Assembly: GCA_028869975.1 (NCBI GenBank)
Contig: JAGWQR010000042.1
Span: 1 to 8,252, forward strand
From: Alphaproteobacteria bacterium
GTDB lineage: Bacteria > Pseudomonadota > Alphaproteobacteria > Sphingomonadales > Sphingomonadaceae
Reading direction: 5' to 3'
DNA length: 8,252 nt
Both the position numbers and the translations under genes were made by a program. This document shows positions 1 to 6,703 of this stretch, in pieces. The stretch's first letter is position 1, and the number at the start of each line of letters is the position of its first letter. The notes under the pieces are model-generated. The model did no database searches. It was given only the letters and a program-made list of their open reading frames with translations, and had not been told where the DNA came from.

Positions 1-2054
1 GGGCAGCCCGAGACCGCGATCTTGAACTTGTGCGGCATCCACGAGCCCCAGGTCATCCGCTCGATCTGGATGCCGAGACCGGTCGAATCCTGTGTGCCGA
101 ACCGGCACCATTCGCTCCCGACACAGGTTTTGACCGTGCGCAGCGCCTTGCCATAGGCATGGCCCGAGACCATCCCGGCAGCATTCAAATCGCCCCAGAT
201 CGCGGGCAAATCTTCCTTCCTGATCCCGAAAATGTCAAGCCGCTGCCCGCCCGTCACTTTGACCATTCGCGCGCCGTATTTGTCGCACGCATCGGCGATG
301 GCGCGCAGTTCATCCGGCGTGGTGACACCGCCCCACATGCGCGGCACCACCGAGTATGTACCGTCCTTCTGGATATTGGCGTGCATCCGCTCGTTGACAA
401 AGCGCGATTGCGGGTCTTCCTTGTGCTCGGCAGGCCAGGCGCACAGCAGATAATAATTGAGCGCCGGACGGCAAGTCGCGCAGCCATCTGGGGTAGACCA
501 GTGCAAATCCTGCATCACCTGCGGGATCGCGGTCAGGGTTTTGAGCAGAATAAGCGTACGCACTTCCTCGTGCGTAAAACTCGTGCACTTGCAGATTGGT
601 TTGGCGACGCGTTCGCCGCTATATTTGTCGCCCAGTGCTAGACTGAGCAGTTTCTCGACTTGGGACGTGCACGACCCGCAGCTGGCCGAAGCCTTGCACC
701 CCGAGCGCACCGCGTCGAGCGTCTGCGCGCCGTCCTTGATGCACGCCAGCACCTTGCCTTTGGACACGCCGTTGCAGCCGCAAATCTCTGCGTCGACAGA
801 GAGTGCTGCAACGGCCTCAATAGGGTTTGCGAGAGCGCCACCTGCGCTCGCAAAACTCTGGCCAAAAATAAGGGCGTCGCGGACATCCGAGATATTCTCC
901 TGCCGTTTGAGCATGTCGAAATACCAGTTGCCGTCCGCCGTGTCGCCATAGAGCACCGCGCCGACCAGCTTGTCATCCTTGACGATGACCCGCTTGTAAA
1001 CGCCACGCGCAGCATCGCGCATGACAATATCCTCGCAACCTTCTCCGCCGGAGAAATCGCCCGCCGAAAATACATCGAGCCCCGCGACCTTGAGTTTGGT
1101 TGAGGTGACCGAGCCTTTATACCCAGATGGCGCCGCGACCAGCCCGTCTGCCAGCGCCCGGCACATCTCCCACAGTGGCGCGACCAACCCATAGCAGATG
1201 CCGTCATGCTCGACGCATTCACCGACTGCAAGCACATCTTCGTCGGACGTAACCATATGGTCATCGACCTGAATGCCGCGCCCGACCGCCAGTCCGGCTT
1301 GCTTGGCGAGCCGCGTGTTGGGGCGGATGCCAACTGCCATAACGACAATATCGGCGGGGATTTCGCTGCCGTCCTTCAACCGAACACCCTCGACATGGTG
1401 CTCGCCATAAATCTCGGCGGTATCGGCTTGGGTGAGGATGGTCTGGCCGCGCCCTTCGAGCGCACCCTTGAGCAGATAGCCCGCCGCTTCATCCAGTTGC
1501 CGCTCCATCAGCGTCGGCATCAGATGGATGACTGTCGTGTTCATACCGCGCAGCGCGAGCCCGTGCGCCGCCTCCAGTCCGAGCAGGCCGCCGCCGATCA
1601 CCACCGCGTTGCCGCCACCCTCGCTCGCCTTGAGCATTGCCTCAACATCGTCGAGATCGCGGAACGTGATGACGCCGAGCAGATTATGGCCAGGCACAGG
1701 AATGATGAACGGATCGGAGCCGGTCGCGATAATCAGCTTGTCATATTGCTCCACCCGCCCGCTCGCAGCCGTCACGGTCTTTGCCATCCTGTCAACCGCA
1801 ATCACAGGATCACCCGCAATCAGGTTGATGCGATTGTCATCATACCAGTCCTGATCGTTGATGATGATGTCCTTATAGGCTTTCTCGCCCGCCAGCACTG
1901 GTGAAAGCATGATGCGGTTATAGTTCACGCGCGGTTCCGCCCCGAAAATGGTGATGCGGAATCTGACCTTGTCTCGTGCGAGGATTTCCTCGACTGCGCG
2001 GCAACCGGCCATGCCATTGCCGATAACGATGAGGTGGGGGCGGGTATCGGTCAT
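1..2054 (-). CDS. nirB: Assimilatory NAD(P)H nitrite reductase, large subunit (NirB/NasB), 3' end outside window
   Basis: Cytoplasmic enzyme that reduces nitrite to ammonium with NAD(P)H electrons through FAD, Fe-S clusters and siroheme. I translated the frame from ATG 2054 and found 684 sense codons with no stop up to the left edge. Domains in order: FAD-binding Rossmann motif GNGMAG at residues 12-17; NAD(P)-binding motif GGGLLG at 154-159; a BFD-like [2Fe-2S] domain with C425, C427, C459 and C462; a second CxC/CxxC set (C488, C490, C525, C528); then the nitrite/sulfite reductase ferredoxin-like half domain. The siroheme/[4Fe-4S] ligand region begins at C650 (WCRFG) and reaches SGC (C684) at the last complete codon, so the remaining Cys pair and C-terminus lie outside. 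Family members are about 800-850 residues, so roughly 130-160 are missing only because of the window. The start lies 4 nt after the porin stop with a weak Shine-Dalgarno sequence, suggesting translational coupling. nirD and a nitrate reductase gene would be expected next (inference). Confidence 0.96.
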   Translation of the reverse strand, partial: MTDTRPHLIVIGNGMAGCRAVEEILARDKVRFRITIFGAEPRVNYNRIMLSPVLAGEKAYKDIIINDQDWYDDNRINLIAGDPVIAVDRMAKTVTAASGRVEQYDKLIIATGSDPFIIPVPGHNLLGVITFRDLDDVEAMLKASEGGGNAVVIGGGLLGLEAAHGLALRGMNTTVIHLMPTLMERQLDEAAGYLLKGALEGRGQTILTQADTAEIYGEHHVEGVRLKDGSEIPADIVVMAVGIRPNTRLAKQAGLAVGRGIQVDDHMVTSDEDVLAVGECVEHDGICYGLVAPLWEMCRALADGLVAAPSGYKGSVTSTKLKVAGLDVFSAGDFSGGEGCEDIVMRDAARGVYKRVIVKDDKLVGAVLYGDTADGNWYFDMLKRQENISDVRDALIFGQSFASAGGALANPIEAVAALSVDAEICGCNGVSKGKVLACIKDGAQTLDAVRSGCKASASCGSCTSQVEKLLSLALGDKYSGERVAKPICKCTSFTHEEVRTLILLKTLTAIPQVMQDLHWSTPDGCATCRPALNYYLLCAWPAEHKEDPQSRFVNERMHANIQKDGTYSVVPRMWGGVTTPDELRAIADACDKYGARMVKVTGGQRLDIFGIRKEDLPAIWGDLNAAGMVSGHAYGKALRTVKTCVGSEWCRFGTQDSTGLGIQIERMTWGSWMPHKFKIAVSGC

Positions 2055-2058
2055 AATT

Positions 2059-3306
2059 TCAGTATTTCCATTCGAGTGAAACCCAGAACTTCCTGGTGTT
2101 GGTGGCAAAACCTGTCGCGGTATAACCAGCATATTTGATGAGAATGACGTATTTACTGCGTATTGCGCGCAGTTGGGCATCCCATTCCCGGCCATATGCA
2201 CCAGCGCCGATGTCGGCATGATAGTCATGATAGATCAATGTTGCGCCAAGGCTGTCGAAAGGCCCGATCTTGCTTTTCGTGTACCCAAGAGAAGTATAAG
2301 CATCGGCAAGGCCGTTCGTTGGGGTAACGAGAAATATGTCGGCCCAACCATTCCATTTGTGCAACGTCGCCAGCGGGGTCTGGAACGCGGTCGTGGAGTT
2401 TAGTCCTGTCATTTTTATCTGGGCAGCGTTATCCGCGCCGAGCAGTTCATAGCCGCCCCCAGCGCTCCAGCCATGGCTGTTCAGATAGGCTTCGCCAAAA
2501 TAATAACTGGTGGAAAAGCGGGTTGGCGCAAGCTTGTCGTCACGCTGATTGGCGTATGCGACTGTGTAGCTTATGTTGGTCGCGCGGTTGAACGCATATT
2601 TGCCGGCAAAGCGCCCACCAAAGGTTGCGGAAGAGAATTTGGCGCGGGTCAGCGCGGTCTGGTTGACGACATAGCCAAAGCCTTCCAGTGTCCCGACCGG
2701 AGTTGTGTAGCCGAGCGTGCCGAAGACATTATCGCCCTGAATATGGCCGGTACCCACACCGGTCTGGCCATCTATACCGAATACCGTGTTGTCATCCCAG
2801 GCATATGTAATGTCTGCCTTCAGATGCTTGATCGGCATTGATTCAATCCGCACGGCATCAAAGGTCTGTTCATTGTCGCGCCACCCCGCACTGCCGACAA
2901 AGCGCTCGTCATCAAAGTTAATCCGCTGACGACCGACCGTCACCACCGTGCCCGCTATCCCCTGATACTGGAGCTGAAGCCGGTTCAGTCCGATGGTTTG
3001 CGGATCGACGATTGCCGGAAACAGGGCTGCACTCCCCCCTGACTTCGGGGTGGCGTTGTAATAGTTATTATCTAGAGCGAGCGTGCCGGTGGCTTCAGCC
3101 AGAATGCTTAACTTGTCTGGAAATTTGGCCTCCAGCCCCATGCGCACACGCGCGGTTACGGCATCGGCAACATCCGGCTTCCCGCCTTGCGTGACATCCT
3201 CCCACCGCAGACGGCTGTCGATCAATGGTGTCAACACGACTGGAGCATCAGCAAAGACAGGTGAAACACAGCATCCCAGCACTGATGCAGTCATATATTT
3301 ATTCAT
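2059..3306 (-). CDS. Outer-membrane beta-barrel porin, alginate-export-like, probably nitrate/nitrite uptake
   Basis: Predicted 415-residue outer-membrane channel. The N-terminus MNKYMTASVLGCCVSPVFA is a signal peptide with probable cleavage after residue 19, before DAPVV. The rest is rich in alternating aromatic/polar beta strands and ends in the aromatic residue Tyr (SLEWKY), as barrel proteins recognised by the BAM complex do. The stretch GRQRINFDDERFVG followed by GWRDNEQTFDAVR resembles the Alginate_exp porin family; that name reflects homology and does not prove alginate as substrate. The start at 3306 is chosen because AGGGAG (3313-3318) sits 6 nt upstream and the signal peptide begins there; the frame is open 48 codons further upstream, but that extension overlaps the end of the transporter gene and is not signal-like. 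It lies 46 nt after nasA and 4 nt before nirB. A role in passing nitrate or nitrite through the outer membrane is inferred from position only. Confidence 0.85.
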   Translation of the reverse strand: MNKYMTASVLGCCVSPVFADAPVVLTPLIDSRLRWEDVTQGGKPDVADAVTARVRMGLEAKFPDKLSILAEATGTLALDNNYYNATPKSGGSAALFPAIVDPQTIGLNRLQLQYQGIAGTVVTVGRQRINFDDERFVGSAGWRDNEQTFDAVRIESMPIKHLKADITYAWDDNTVFGIDGQTGVGTGHIQGDNVFGTLGYTTPVGTLEGFGYVVNQTALTRAKFSSATFGGRFAGKYAFNRATNISYTVAYANQRDDKLAPTRFSTSYYFGEAYLNSHGWSAGGGYELLGADNAAQIKMTGLNSTTAFQTPLATLHKWNGWADIFLVTPTNGLADAYTSLGYTKSKIGPFDSLGATLIYHDYHADIGAGAYGREWDAQLRAIRSKYVILIKYAGYTATGFATNTRKFWVSLEWKY

Positions 3307-3312
3307 GATTTT

Positions 3313-3318
3313 CTCCCT
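3313..3318 (-). promoter_or_regulatory. Ribosome binding site of the porin gene
   Basis: AGGGAG on the minus strand, 6 nt before ATG 3306. It decides the porin start in favour of the signal-peptide methionine and against the in-frame upstream extension. Confidence 0.75.
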
Positions 3319-3352
3319 GAAACAATCCATTCCAGAGCATCCCCCACTATGT

Positions 3353-4561
3353 TCAAATCCGCACCGCCTTAAGCTGCGCACCCCATGTCGCGCGCCAGTG
3401 CGCTTTGATTGCAGTGAGGACACCGAGCGCAACGAGCGAAATCGCGGCAAAGATCAGAAATCCGGCCTGATAGCTGCCCGTGAGCTGTTTCGCATAGCCG
3501 AGCGAAGAGGCGAGATAGAAGCCGCCAAACCCACCCGCGCAGCCGACCAGCCCGGTCATAACGCCGATCTCGTTGCCGAATCGCTGCGGTACAAGTTGAA
3601 AAACCGCGCCATTCGCCATGCCGAACGCGCCCATCACGATGATGAACAATCCCAGCGTGAGCAGGAACGATGCAGGCGACGCACTCACCAGCACCAGCAA
3701 TGCCGCAATGCCAATATAGAGCAGGCTCAGCGATTTGATCCCGCCTACCTTGTCCGCAAGCGCACCGCCGAACGGCCTCAGGAAGGAGCCCGTAAACACA
3801 CACGCAGCGCTGCACCAACCTGCCTTGACCGTGGTCAGGCTGAACAAATCATGGAAGTAGATCGAAAGCGAGGCCGTGAGTCCGGAGAAGCCGCCAAAGC
3901 TCACCGCATAGAACAGCATGAACCACCATGCATCAGATGTTTTTAGGGGTGCGAGATAGGCCGCGAGCTTCATCGGTGCGGGCCGGTTGGGCGGGTTCTT
4001 GGCGAGCAAGAGATAAACACCAAGGCAGATGACAAGCGGAATTGTCACCAGCCCGAACACACACTGCCAGCCGAACGCTTTTGCGAGCAAAGGCGCGAAC
4101 AGCGCGGCAAGCACCGTGCCCGAATTGCCCATGCCCGCAATCCCCATCGCCTTGCCCTGATGCTCGGCCGGATACCAGCGTGAAGCAAGCGGCAGCGCCA
4201 CCGCAAAACTCGCACCCGCCACGCCCAAAACCAGCGCGAGTGCGAGCACGCCGTCATAGCTGTCAATCCCGAGGCTCCAGGCAATCAGCAGGCCAGTGAT
4301 GACCACAATCTGACCGATCGCGCCGGTCAGCTTGGGGCCGAGCCGATCTACCATCAGGCCCATGAATACACGAAGCACTGCCCCTGCGAGCACCGGCGTC
4401 GCTACCATCAGGCCCTTGTGAGCCGGATCAAGATGCAGTGCTTTGGCTACCTCTGGCCCGAGCGGACCAAGCAACACCCAGACCATGAAGGCGAGATCAA
4501 AATAGAGAAAAGCGGCGAAGAGCGTAGGTTTATGCCCTTCCTTCCAGAATGATGTGATCAT
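3353..4561 (-). CDS. nasA: Nitrate/nitrite transporter of the major facilitator superfamily (NarK/NasA, NNP family)
   Basis: Inner-membrane carrier of 402 residues that brings nitrate (possibly nitrite) into the cytoplasm for assimilation. It is almost entirely hydrophobic, consistent with 12 membrane segments. Family hallmarks are present: the two substrate-binding arginines in the paired helices, R64 (AVLRVFMG) and R262 (SFLRPFGG); the first nitrate signature GIAGMGNSG at 140-148; and the second, with NGAVFQLVPQRF at 317-328, followed by a Gly-rich helix. ATG 4561 is preferred because AAGGA (4570-4574) lies 8 nt upstream and MITSFWKEGHKPTLF is the usual NasA N-terminus. A longer reading from TTG 4735 would add 58 Arg-rich residues translated from the regulatory leader and is rejected. 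The gene follows nasS after a 210-nt structured leader and precedes the porin, so its expression is probably controlled by NasT antitermination. Transport direction and nitrate versus nitrite preference cannot be read from the sequence. Confidence 0.95.
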   Translation of the reverse strand: MITSFWKEGHKPTLFAAFLYFDLAFMVWVLLGPLGPEVAKALHLDPAHKGLMVATPVLAGAVLRVFMGLMVDRLGPKLTGAIGQIVVITGLLIAWSLGIDSYDGVLALALVLGVAGASFAVALPLASRWYPAEHQGKAMGIAGMGNSGTVLAALFAPLLAKAFGWQCVFGLVTIPLVICLGVYLLLAKNPPNRPAPMKLAAYLAPLKTSDAWWFMLFYAVSFGGFSGLTASLSIYFHDLFSLTTVKAGWCSAACVFTGSFLRPFGGALADKVGGIKSLSLLYIGIAALLVLVSASPASFLLTLGLFIIVMGAFGMANGAVFQLVPQRFGNEIGVMTGLVGCAGGFGGFYLASSLGYAKQLTGSYQAGFLIFAAISLVALGVLTAIKAHWRATWGAQLKAVRI

Positions 4562-4569
4562 GCGACGTA

Positions 4570-4574
4570 TCCTT
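4570..4574 (-). promoter_or_regulatory. Ribosome binding site of nasA, inside a possible small hairpin
   Basis: AAGGA on the minus strand, 8 nt before ATG 4561; it fixes the transporter start. The surrounding bases can fold as AUCUU-CGAA-AGGAU (4569-4582), five pairs including one U-G, which would partly hide the ribosome binding site. Confidence 0.7.
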
Positions 4575-4649
4575 TCGAAGATGCGGCGCAACAGGCAGCA
4601 GACACCCCAAGTGCTGGCCGCAATGTTGCGTAGATGTGGAAAGCCCGAG

Positions 4650-4698
4650 GGTACGCGCCGTTGCGCACCTGCATCGAAACTCAGACGTCGTTGCCTGA
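4650..4698 (-). ncRNA. ANTAR-type two-hairpin antiterminator RNA element
   Basis: Read as RNA on the minus strand there are two adjacent hairpins. P1 (4681-4698) is UCAGGC - AACGAC - GUCUGA: six pairs, one G-U, closing a six-base loop. P2 (4650-4669) is GGUGCGC - AACGGC - GCGUACC: seven pairs, one G-U, again a six-base loop. An 11-nt linker (4670-4680) separates them. Both loops have A at position 1 and G at position 4, the established signature of RNA bound by ANTAR-domain proteins, and they differ from each other only at loop position 5. The ANTAR protein NasT is encoded just upstream on the same strand. Binding by NasT should stabilise P1-P2 and favour expression of nasA-porin-nirB. Pairing was checked base by base by eye; no folding energy was calculated. 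Confidence 0.82.
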
Positions 4699-4771
4699 TG
4701 AGCCTTTGAGTCTCATGATTCGTGGTGCTTTGCAAGCATTATTTTGCAACGCAACAAATTAAGGTCGATTA

Positions 4772-5971
4772 TCAATGACTGAGTTCTGCAAGATAGGCGT
4801 CAAACGCGTCCGGATCGAATTGGCGACCATCGAAAAAGCGGTCGGAGCCAAGGATCAGCCGCCCTTGCACTGTGCCGACACCTACAGGCACGCTGATCCC
4901 GCCTTCGAGCTTGGCGCTCGCACCGGGTAGCGGCACACCCAAAGGTCGCAGCGCGCGACGATAGACATCGGGCCGAAACACCGCCTGCGCGCTGAGATAA
5001 TCCGCCGCATCGGCTGTCACATGGCCCGCCGCCGCCATTTGTGCATAGAGCCATGCGGCCTGGCTGACCCAGGGAAAGTTGGCCGCCTCACGATGCTGGA
5101 ACATGAAATCAGGCACATGCACACGTGCCAATCCCTGCGCGAACAAAATCTGGTCGGAAATTGCACCCCTTATCAGGCCATGCGAACCATCCAGATAATC
5201 CGGACGCGCTAGGATGGCGGCGATCTGGTCATGTCGCGCCTGATCAATGAATGCTTCCCCCGCACGCCACAGCGCGCGCAGAAGCCGATCATACAATTCC
5301 GGCTCGGCAGCGAGACGTTCAGCTTTTACCCCGAGCACCTTCTCAACCCCGCGCCTCCAGATTTGCGCGGTCACCGCGACAATCACCCCAACGCCCCGAT
5401 CAACCGCAACGCTGTTCCAGGGCTCACCCACGCAAATGCCGTCAACCTCGCCCGAGGCGAGCGCATCTGCCGCAAAGGGCGGCGCGACCGTAACAATCTC
5501 GACATCCTTGTTCGGATCAATCCCGCAGCCCAGCAGCCAGTAGCGCAACATATAATTATGGCTTGAATAGCGATGGACCACACCGAAGCGCAGCCGTGCG
5601 CCGCTGTCGATCAGCGTTTTGAGTCGCTTGCCAATCTGCACGACATTGCCGGGCATACCCGGATCGGTAAGCTGCGCCGCCAGATCTGCGCGCATCGTTA
5701 TCGCGTTGCCGTTCAGCCCCAGCACGAACGGCACGGCGATCGGCACTGCAGGACGCCCTAGCCCCAAAGTCGTTGCAATCGCGAGCGGCGCGACCAAATG
5801 CGCCGCGTCGCTATGCCCATAGAGCAGGCGGTCCGCTACACTCGCCCAACTCATATCCTTAAGCAGGGCAAGCGCCAGGCCCTCATCTTCAGCATAGCCC
5901 AATTCGTGCGCAAGAATCGGTAGCGCCGCATCAACCAGCGGCAGAAATCCAATACGCAATGCGTCACTCAT
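4772..5971 (-). CDS. nasS: NasS, cytoplasmic nitrate/nitrite sensor (NrtA/CmpA-type binding protein)
   Basis: A 399-residue relative of the periplasmic nitrate-binding proteins NrtA/CmpA. It starts directly with the ligand-binding fold (ALRIGFLPLVDAALPILA) and has no signal peptide or lipobox, so it should stay in the cytoplasm, as NasS does. Family features include DMSWAS near residue 40, SSHNYMLRYW at 136-145, GEPWN at 182-186 and the NFPWVSQAAW stretch in the C-terminal half. In characterised systems NasS binds NasT when nitrate and nitrite are absent and releases it when it binds either ion; that role is inferred here from homology and from the neighbouring nasT. The start overlaps the nasT stop by 4 nt (ATGA), implying coupled translation and a matched supply of the two partners. 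No ABC permease or ATPase gene lies beside it, which argues against a transport role. Confidence 0.93.
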   Translation of the reverse strand: MSDALRIGFLPLVDAALPILAHELGYAEDEGLALALLKDMSWASVADRLLYGHSDAAHLVAPLAIATTLGLGRPAVPIAVPFVLGLNGNAITMRADLAAQLTDPGMPGNVVQIGKRLKTLIDSGARLRFGVVHRYSSHNYMLRYWLLGCGIDPNKDVEIVTVAPPFAADALASGEVDGICVGEPWNSVAVDRGVGVIVAVTAQIWRRGVEKVLGVKAERLAAEPELYDRLLRALWRAGEAFIDQARHDQIAAILARPDYLDGSHGLIRGAISDQILFAQGLARVHVPDFMFQHREAANFPWVSQAAWLYAQMAAAGHVTADAADYLSAQAVFRPDVYRRALRPLGVPLPGASAKLEGGISVPVGVGTVQGRLILGSDRFFDGRQFDPDAFDAYLAELSH

Positions 5972-6552
5972 ACATCACCGACAAGCCTTTCCGCCGTGAG
6001 CAACGCATCGGCAATATCAACAAGCTTGCGTCCTTTATCCATTGCCGTCTTGCGCAGCAGTGCATAAGCCTCGGGCTCCGAAACGCCGCGCTTCTTCATC
6101 AGCAATGCCTTGGCGGCATCAACCGATTTACGCTCCGCGAGCGCCGATTTCGCCTCGTCAAGCTCTGCGCGCAGCCGTGCAAAGGCATTGTAACGCCGTA
6201 TCGCCAGCTCCAGCACAGGTTTGATCCGCGCCTTGGCAAAGCCATCAACCACATATGCCGATACGCCCGCGTCAATCGCTGCGTCCATCGCTTCTGCGTC
6301 GCTCTGATCGACAAACATCGCAATCGGCCTGGCCAGCGCACGAGAGACAGCAAGCATTTCCTCCAGCTCGTCGCGCTGCGGGTTGGCCATGTCGATCAGT
6401 ATGACATCGGGCGCGAACATTTCCAGTGTCTGCACCATGCCGCCGCGTTCGGTAAAGATGCGCACATCAGGCAATCCCGCCTCGTGCAACCCGTCAACGA
6501 TGACGCCCGCTCGAGTGGCGCTGTCATCGATAACGGCTATGCGCATGTCCAT
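5968..6552 (-). CDS. nasT: NasT, ANTAR-domain RNA-binding antiterminator
   Basis: A 194-residue two-domain regulator. Residues 1 to about 120 form a receiver-like domain with the acidic pair D9-D10 and the usual acceptor aspartate D54 (VILIDM); the usual Thr/Ser after the fourth strand is not seen (PIAMFVDQ), so it is somewhat atypical. A helical linker (about 120-140) leads to the ANTAR domain (about 135-190), with the expected pattern AxxxRxxxDxAKALLM, then EAYxLLRKTAM and DIADALL. ANTAR proteins bind tandem hexaloop hairpins in nascent mRNA and prevent termination. In NasT systems activity is controlled by release from NasS rather than by phosphorylation (family knowledge). Its probable target is the leader at 4650-4698. 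The start is ATG 6552 with GGGA 11 nt upstream; a second in-frame ATG at 6546 is further from any ribosome binding site. The gene order nasT-nasS-nasA matches the Paracoccus nasTSABGHC layout. Confidence 0.93.
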   Translation of the reverse strand: MDMRIAVIDDSATRAGVIVDGLHEAGLPDVRIFTERGGMVQTLEMFAPDVILIDMANPQRDELEEMLAVSRALARPIAMFVDQSDAEAMDAAIDAGVSAYVVDGFAKARIKPVLELAIRRYNAFARLRAELDEAKSALAERKSVDAAKALLMKKRGVSEPEAYALLRKTAMDKGRKLVDIADALLTAERLVGDV

Positions 6553-6583
6553 GCACGTCGCTGTCCCAGCTCAAAAAATCTGA

Positions 6584-6610
6584 ATTGCATGTTGTGCATT
6601 GCAATATATC
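6584..6610 (-). promoter_or_regulatory. AT-rich dyad upstream of nasT, possible operator or weak -10 region
   Basis: ATTGCA (6584-6589) and TGCAAT (6600-6605) form an inverted repeat around a 10-nt centre, and ATTGCAAT (6598-6605) is itself a palindrome. Adjacent GATATA (minus strand, 6605-6610) lies 18 nt downstream of TTGCGT (6629-6634), a poor sigma-70-like pair. This may be an operator or a short hairpin in the nasT 5' region; nothing links it to a named regulator. Confidence 0.25.
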
Positions 6611-6673
6611 AGCATGAATTTGTGCGCAACGCAAGTCTGCAGTTTACGCCATGCAGAGAGCACACACGCAGCA

Positions 6674-6683
6674 CCACATGTGG
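6674..6683. repeat. 10-bp perfect palindrome CCACATGTGG
   Basis: A perfect palindrome in the gap between the metF-like gene and nasT, just downstream of the sigma-54-like match. It could be a regulator half-site pair, but it is a single short copy and I recognise no family for it. Confidence 0.25.
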
Positions 6684-6687
6684 GGGA

Positions 6688-6703
6688 AGCCAAATCCTTG
6701 CCC
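6688..6703 (-). promoter_or_regulatory. Candidate sigma-54 (RpoN) promoter for nasT
   Basis: On the minus strand GGGCAAGGATTTGGCT matches 9 of the 12 defined positions of the -24/-12 consensus TGGCACG-N4-TTGCW, with the essential GG and GC exactly 10 nt apart. Transcription would start near 6676, giving a 5' leader of about 120 nt before nasT. Nitrogen-assimilation operons are often RpoN/NtrC dependent, which makes the site plausible. I did not identify clear NtrC sites, so this remains a weak call based on one motif. Confidence 0.35.

Larger units (their letters stand above)
4562..4771 (-). promoter_or_regulatory. nasA operon leader RNA, target of NasT antitermination
   Basis: A 210-nt untranslated stretch between the nasS stop and the nasA start. 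Reading along the transcript it holds a short AT-rich segment, a small hairpin TGCTT-GCA-AAGCA, the two ANTAR-type hexaloop hairpins (annotated separately), then a GC-rich region. In that last part TGCGGC (4617-4622) can pair with GCCGCA (4582-4587), enclosing an inner CAGCA/TGCTG stem (4612-4616 with 4596-4600). No run of U follows these stems, so a classical intrinsic terminator is not evident. Leaders of this kind upstream of nas genes are established in Klebsiella, Azotobacter and Paracoccus; the assignment here rests on the hairpins plus the adjacent nasT-nasS. I found no convincing separate promoter in it. Confidence 0.75.

Noticed and set aside
30..1904. Several long plus-strand open frames (for example 30-641, 457-951, 660-1103, 1206-1904) and a minus-strand frame 638-1348
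   Set aside because: They lie over the nirB frame, which translates without a stop into a clear NirB with all expected motifs; the others are Arg/Ala/Pro/His-rich and resemble no family, as expected for antisense shadows in GC-rich DNA.
1..2054. nirB as a truncated pseudogene
   Set aside because: The frame is intact to the window edge; the missing C-terminus is explained by the window boundary.
3307..3450. 48-codon upstream extension of the porin frame
   Set aside because: It overlaps the nasA 3' end, is Arg-rich and would bury the signal peptide; ATG 3306 has a good ribosome binding site.
3083..3946. Plus-strand open frame of 287 codons
   Set aside because: It lies antisense to the porin start and the nasA 3' end, has no ribosome binding site or recognisable domain, and its composition is shadow-like.
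4622..4635. Near-palindrome CGCAACATTGCG in the leader as an operator
   Set aside because: Single copy in an untranslated leader downstream of the ANTAR hairpins; better considered as part of the alternative RNA pairing than as a DNA operator.
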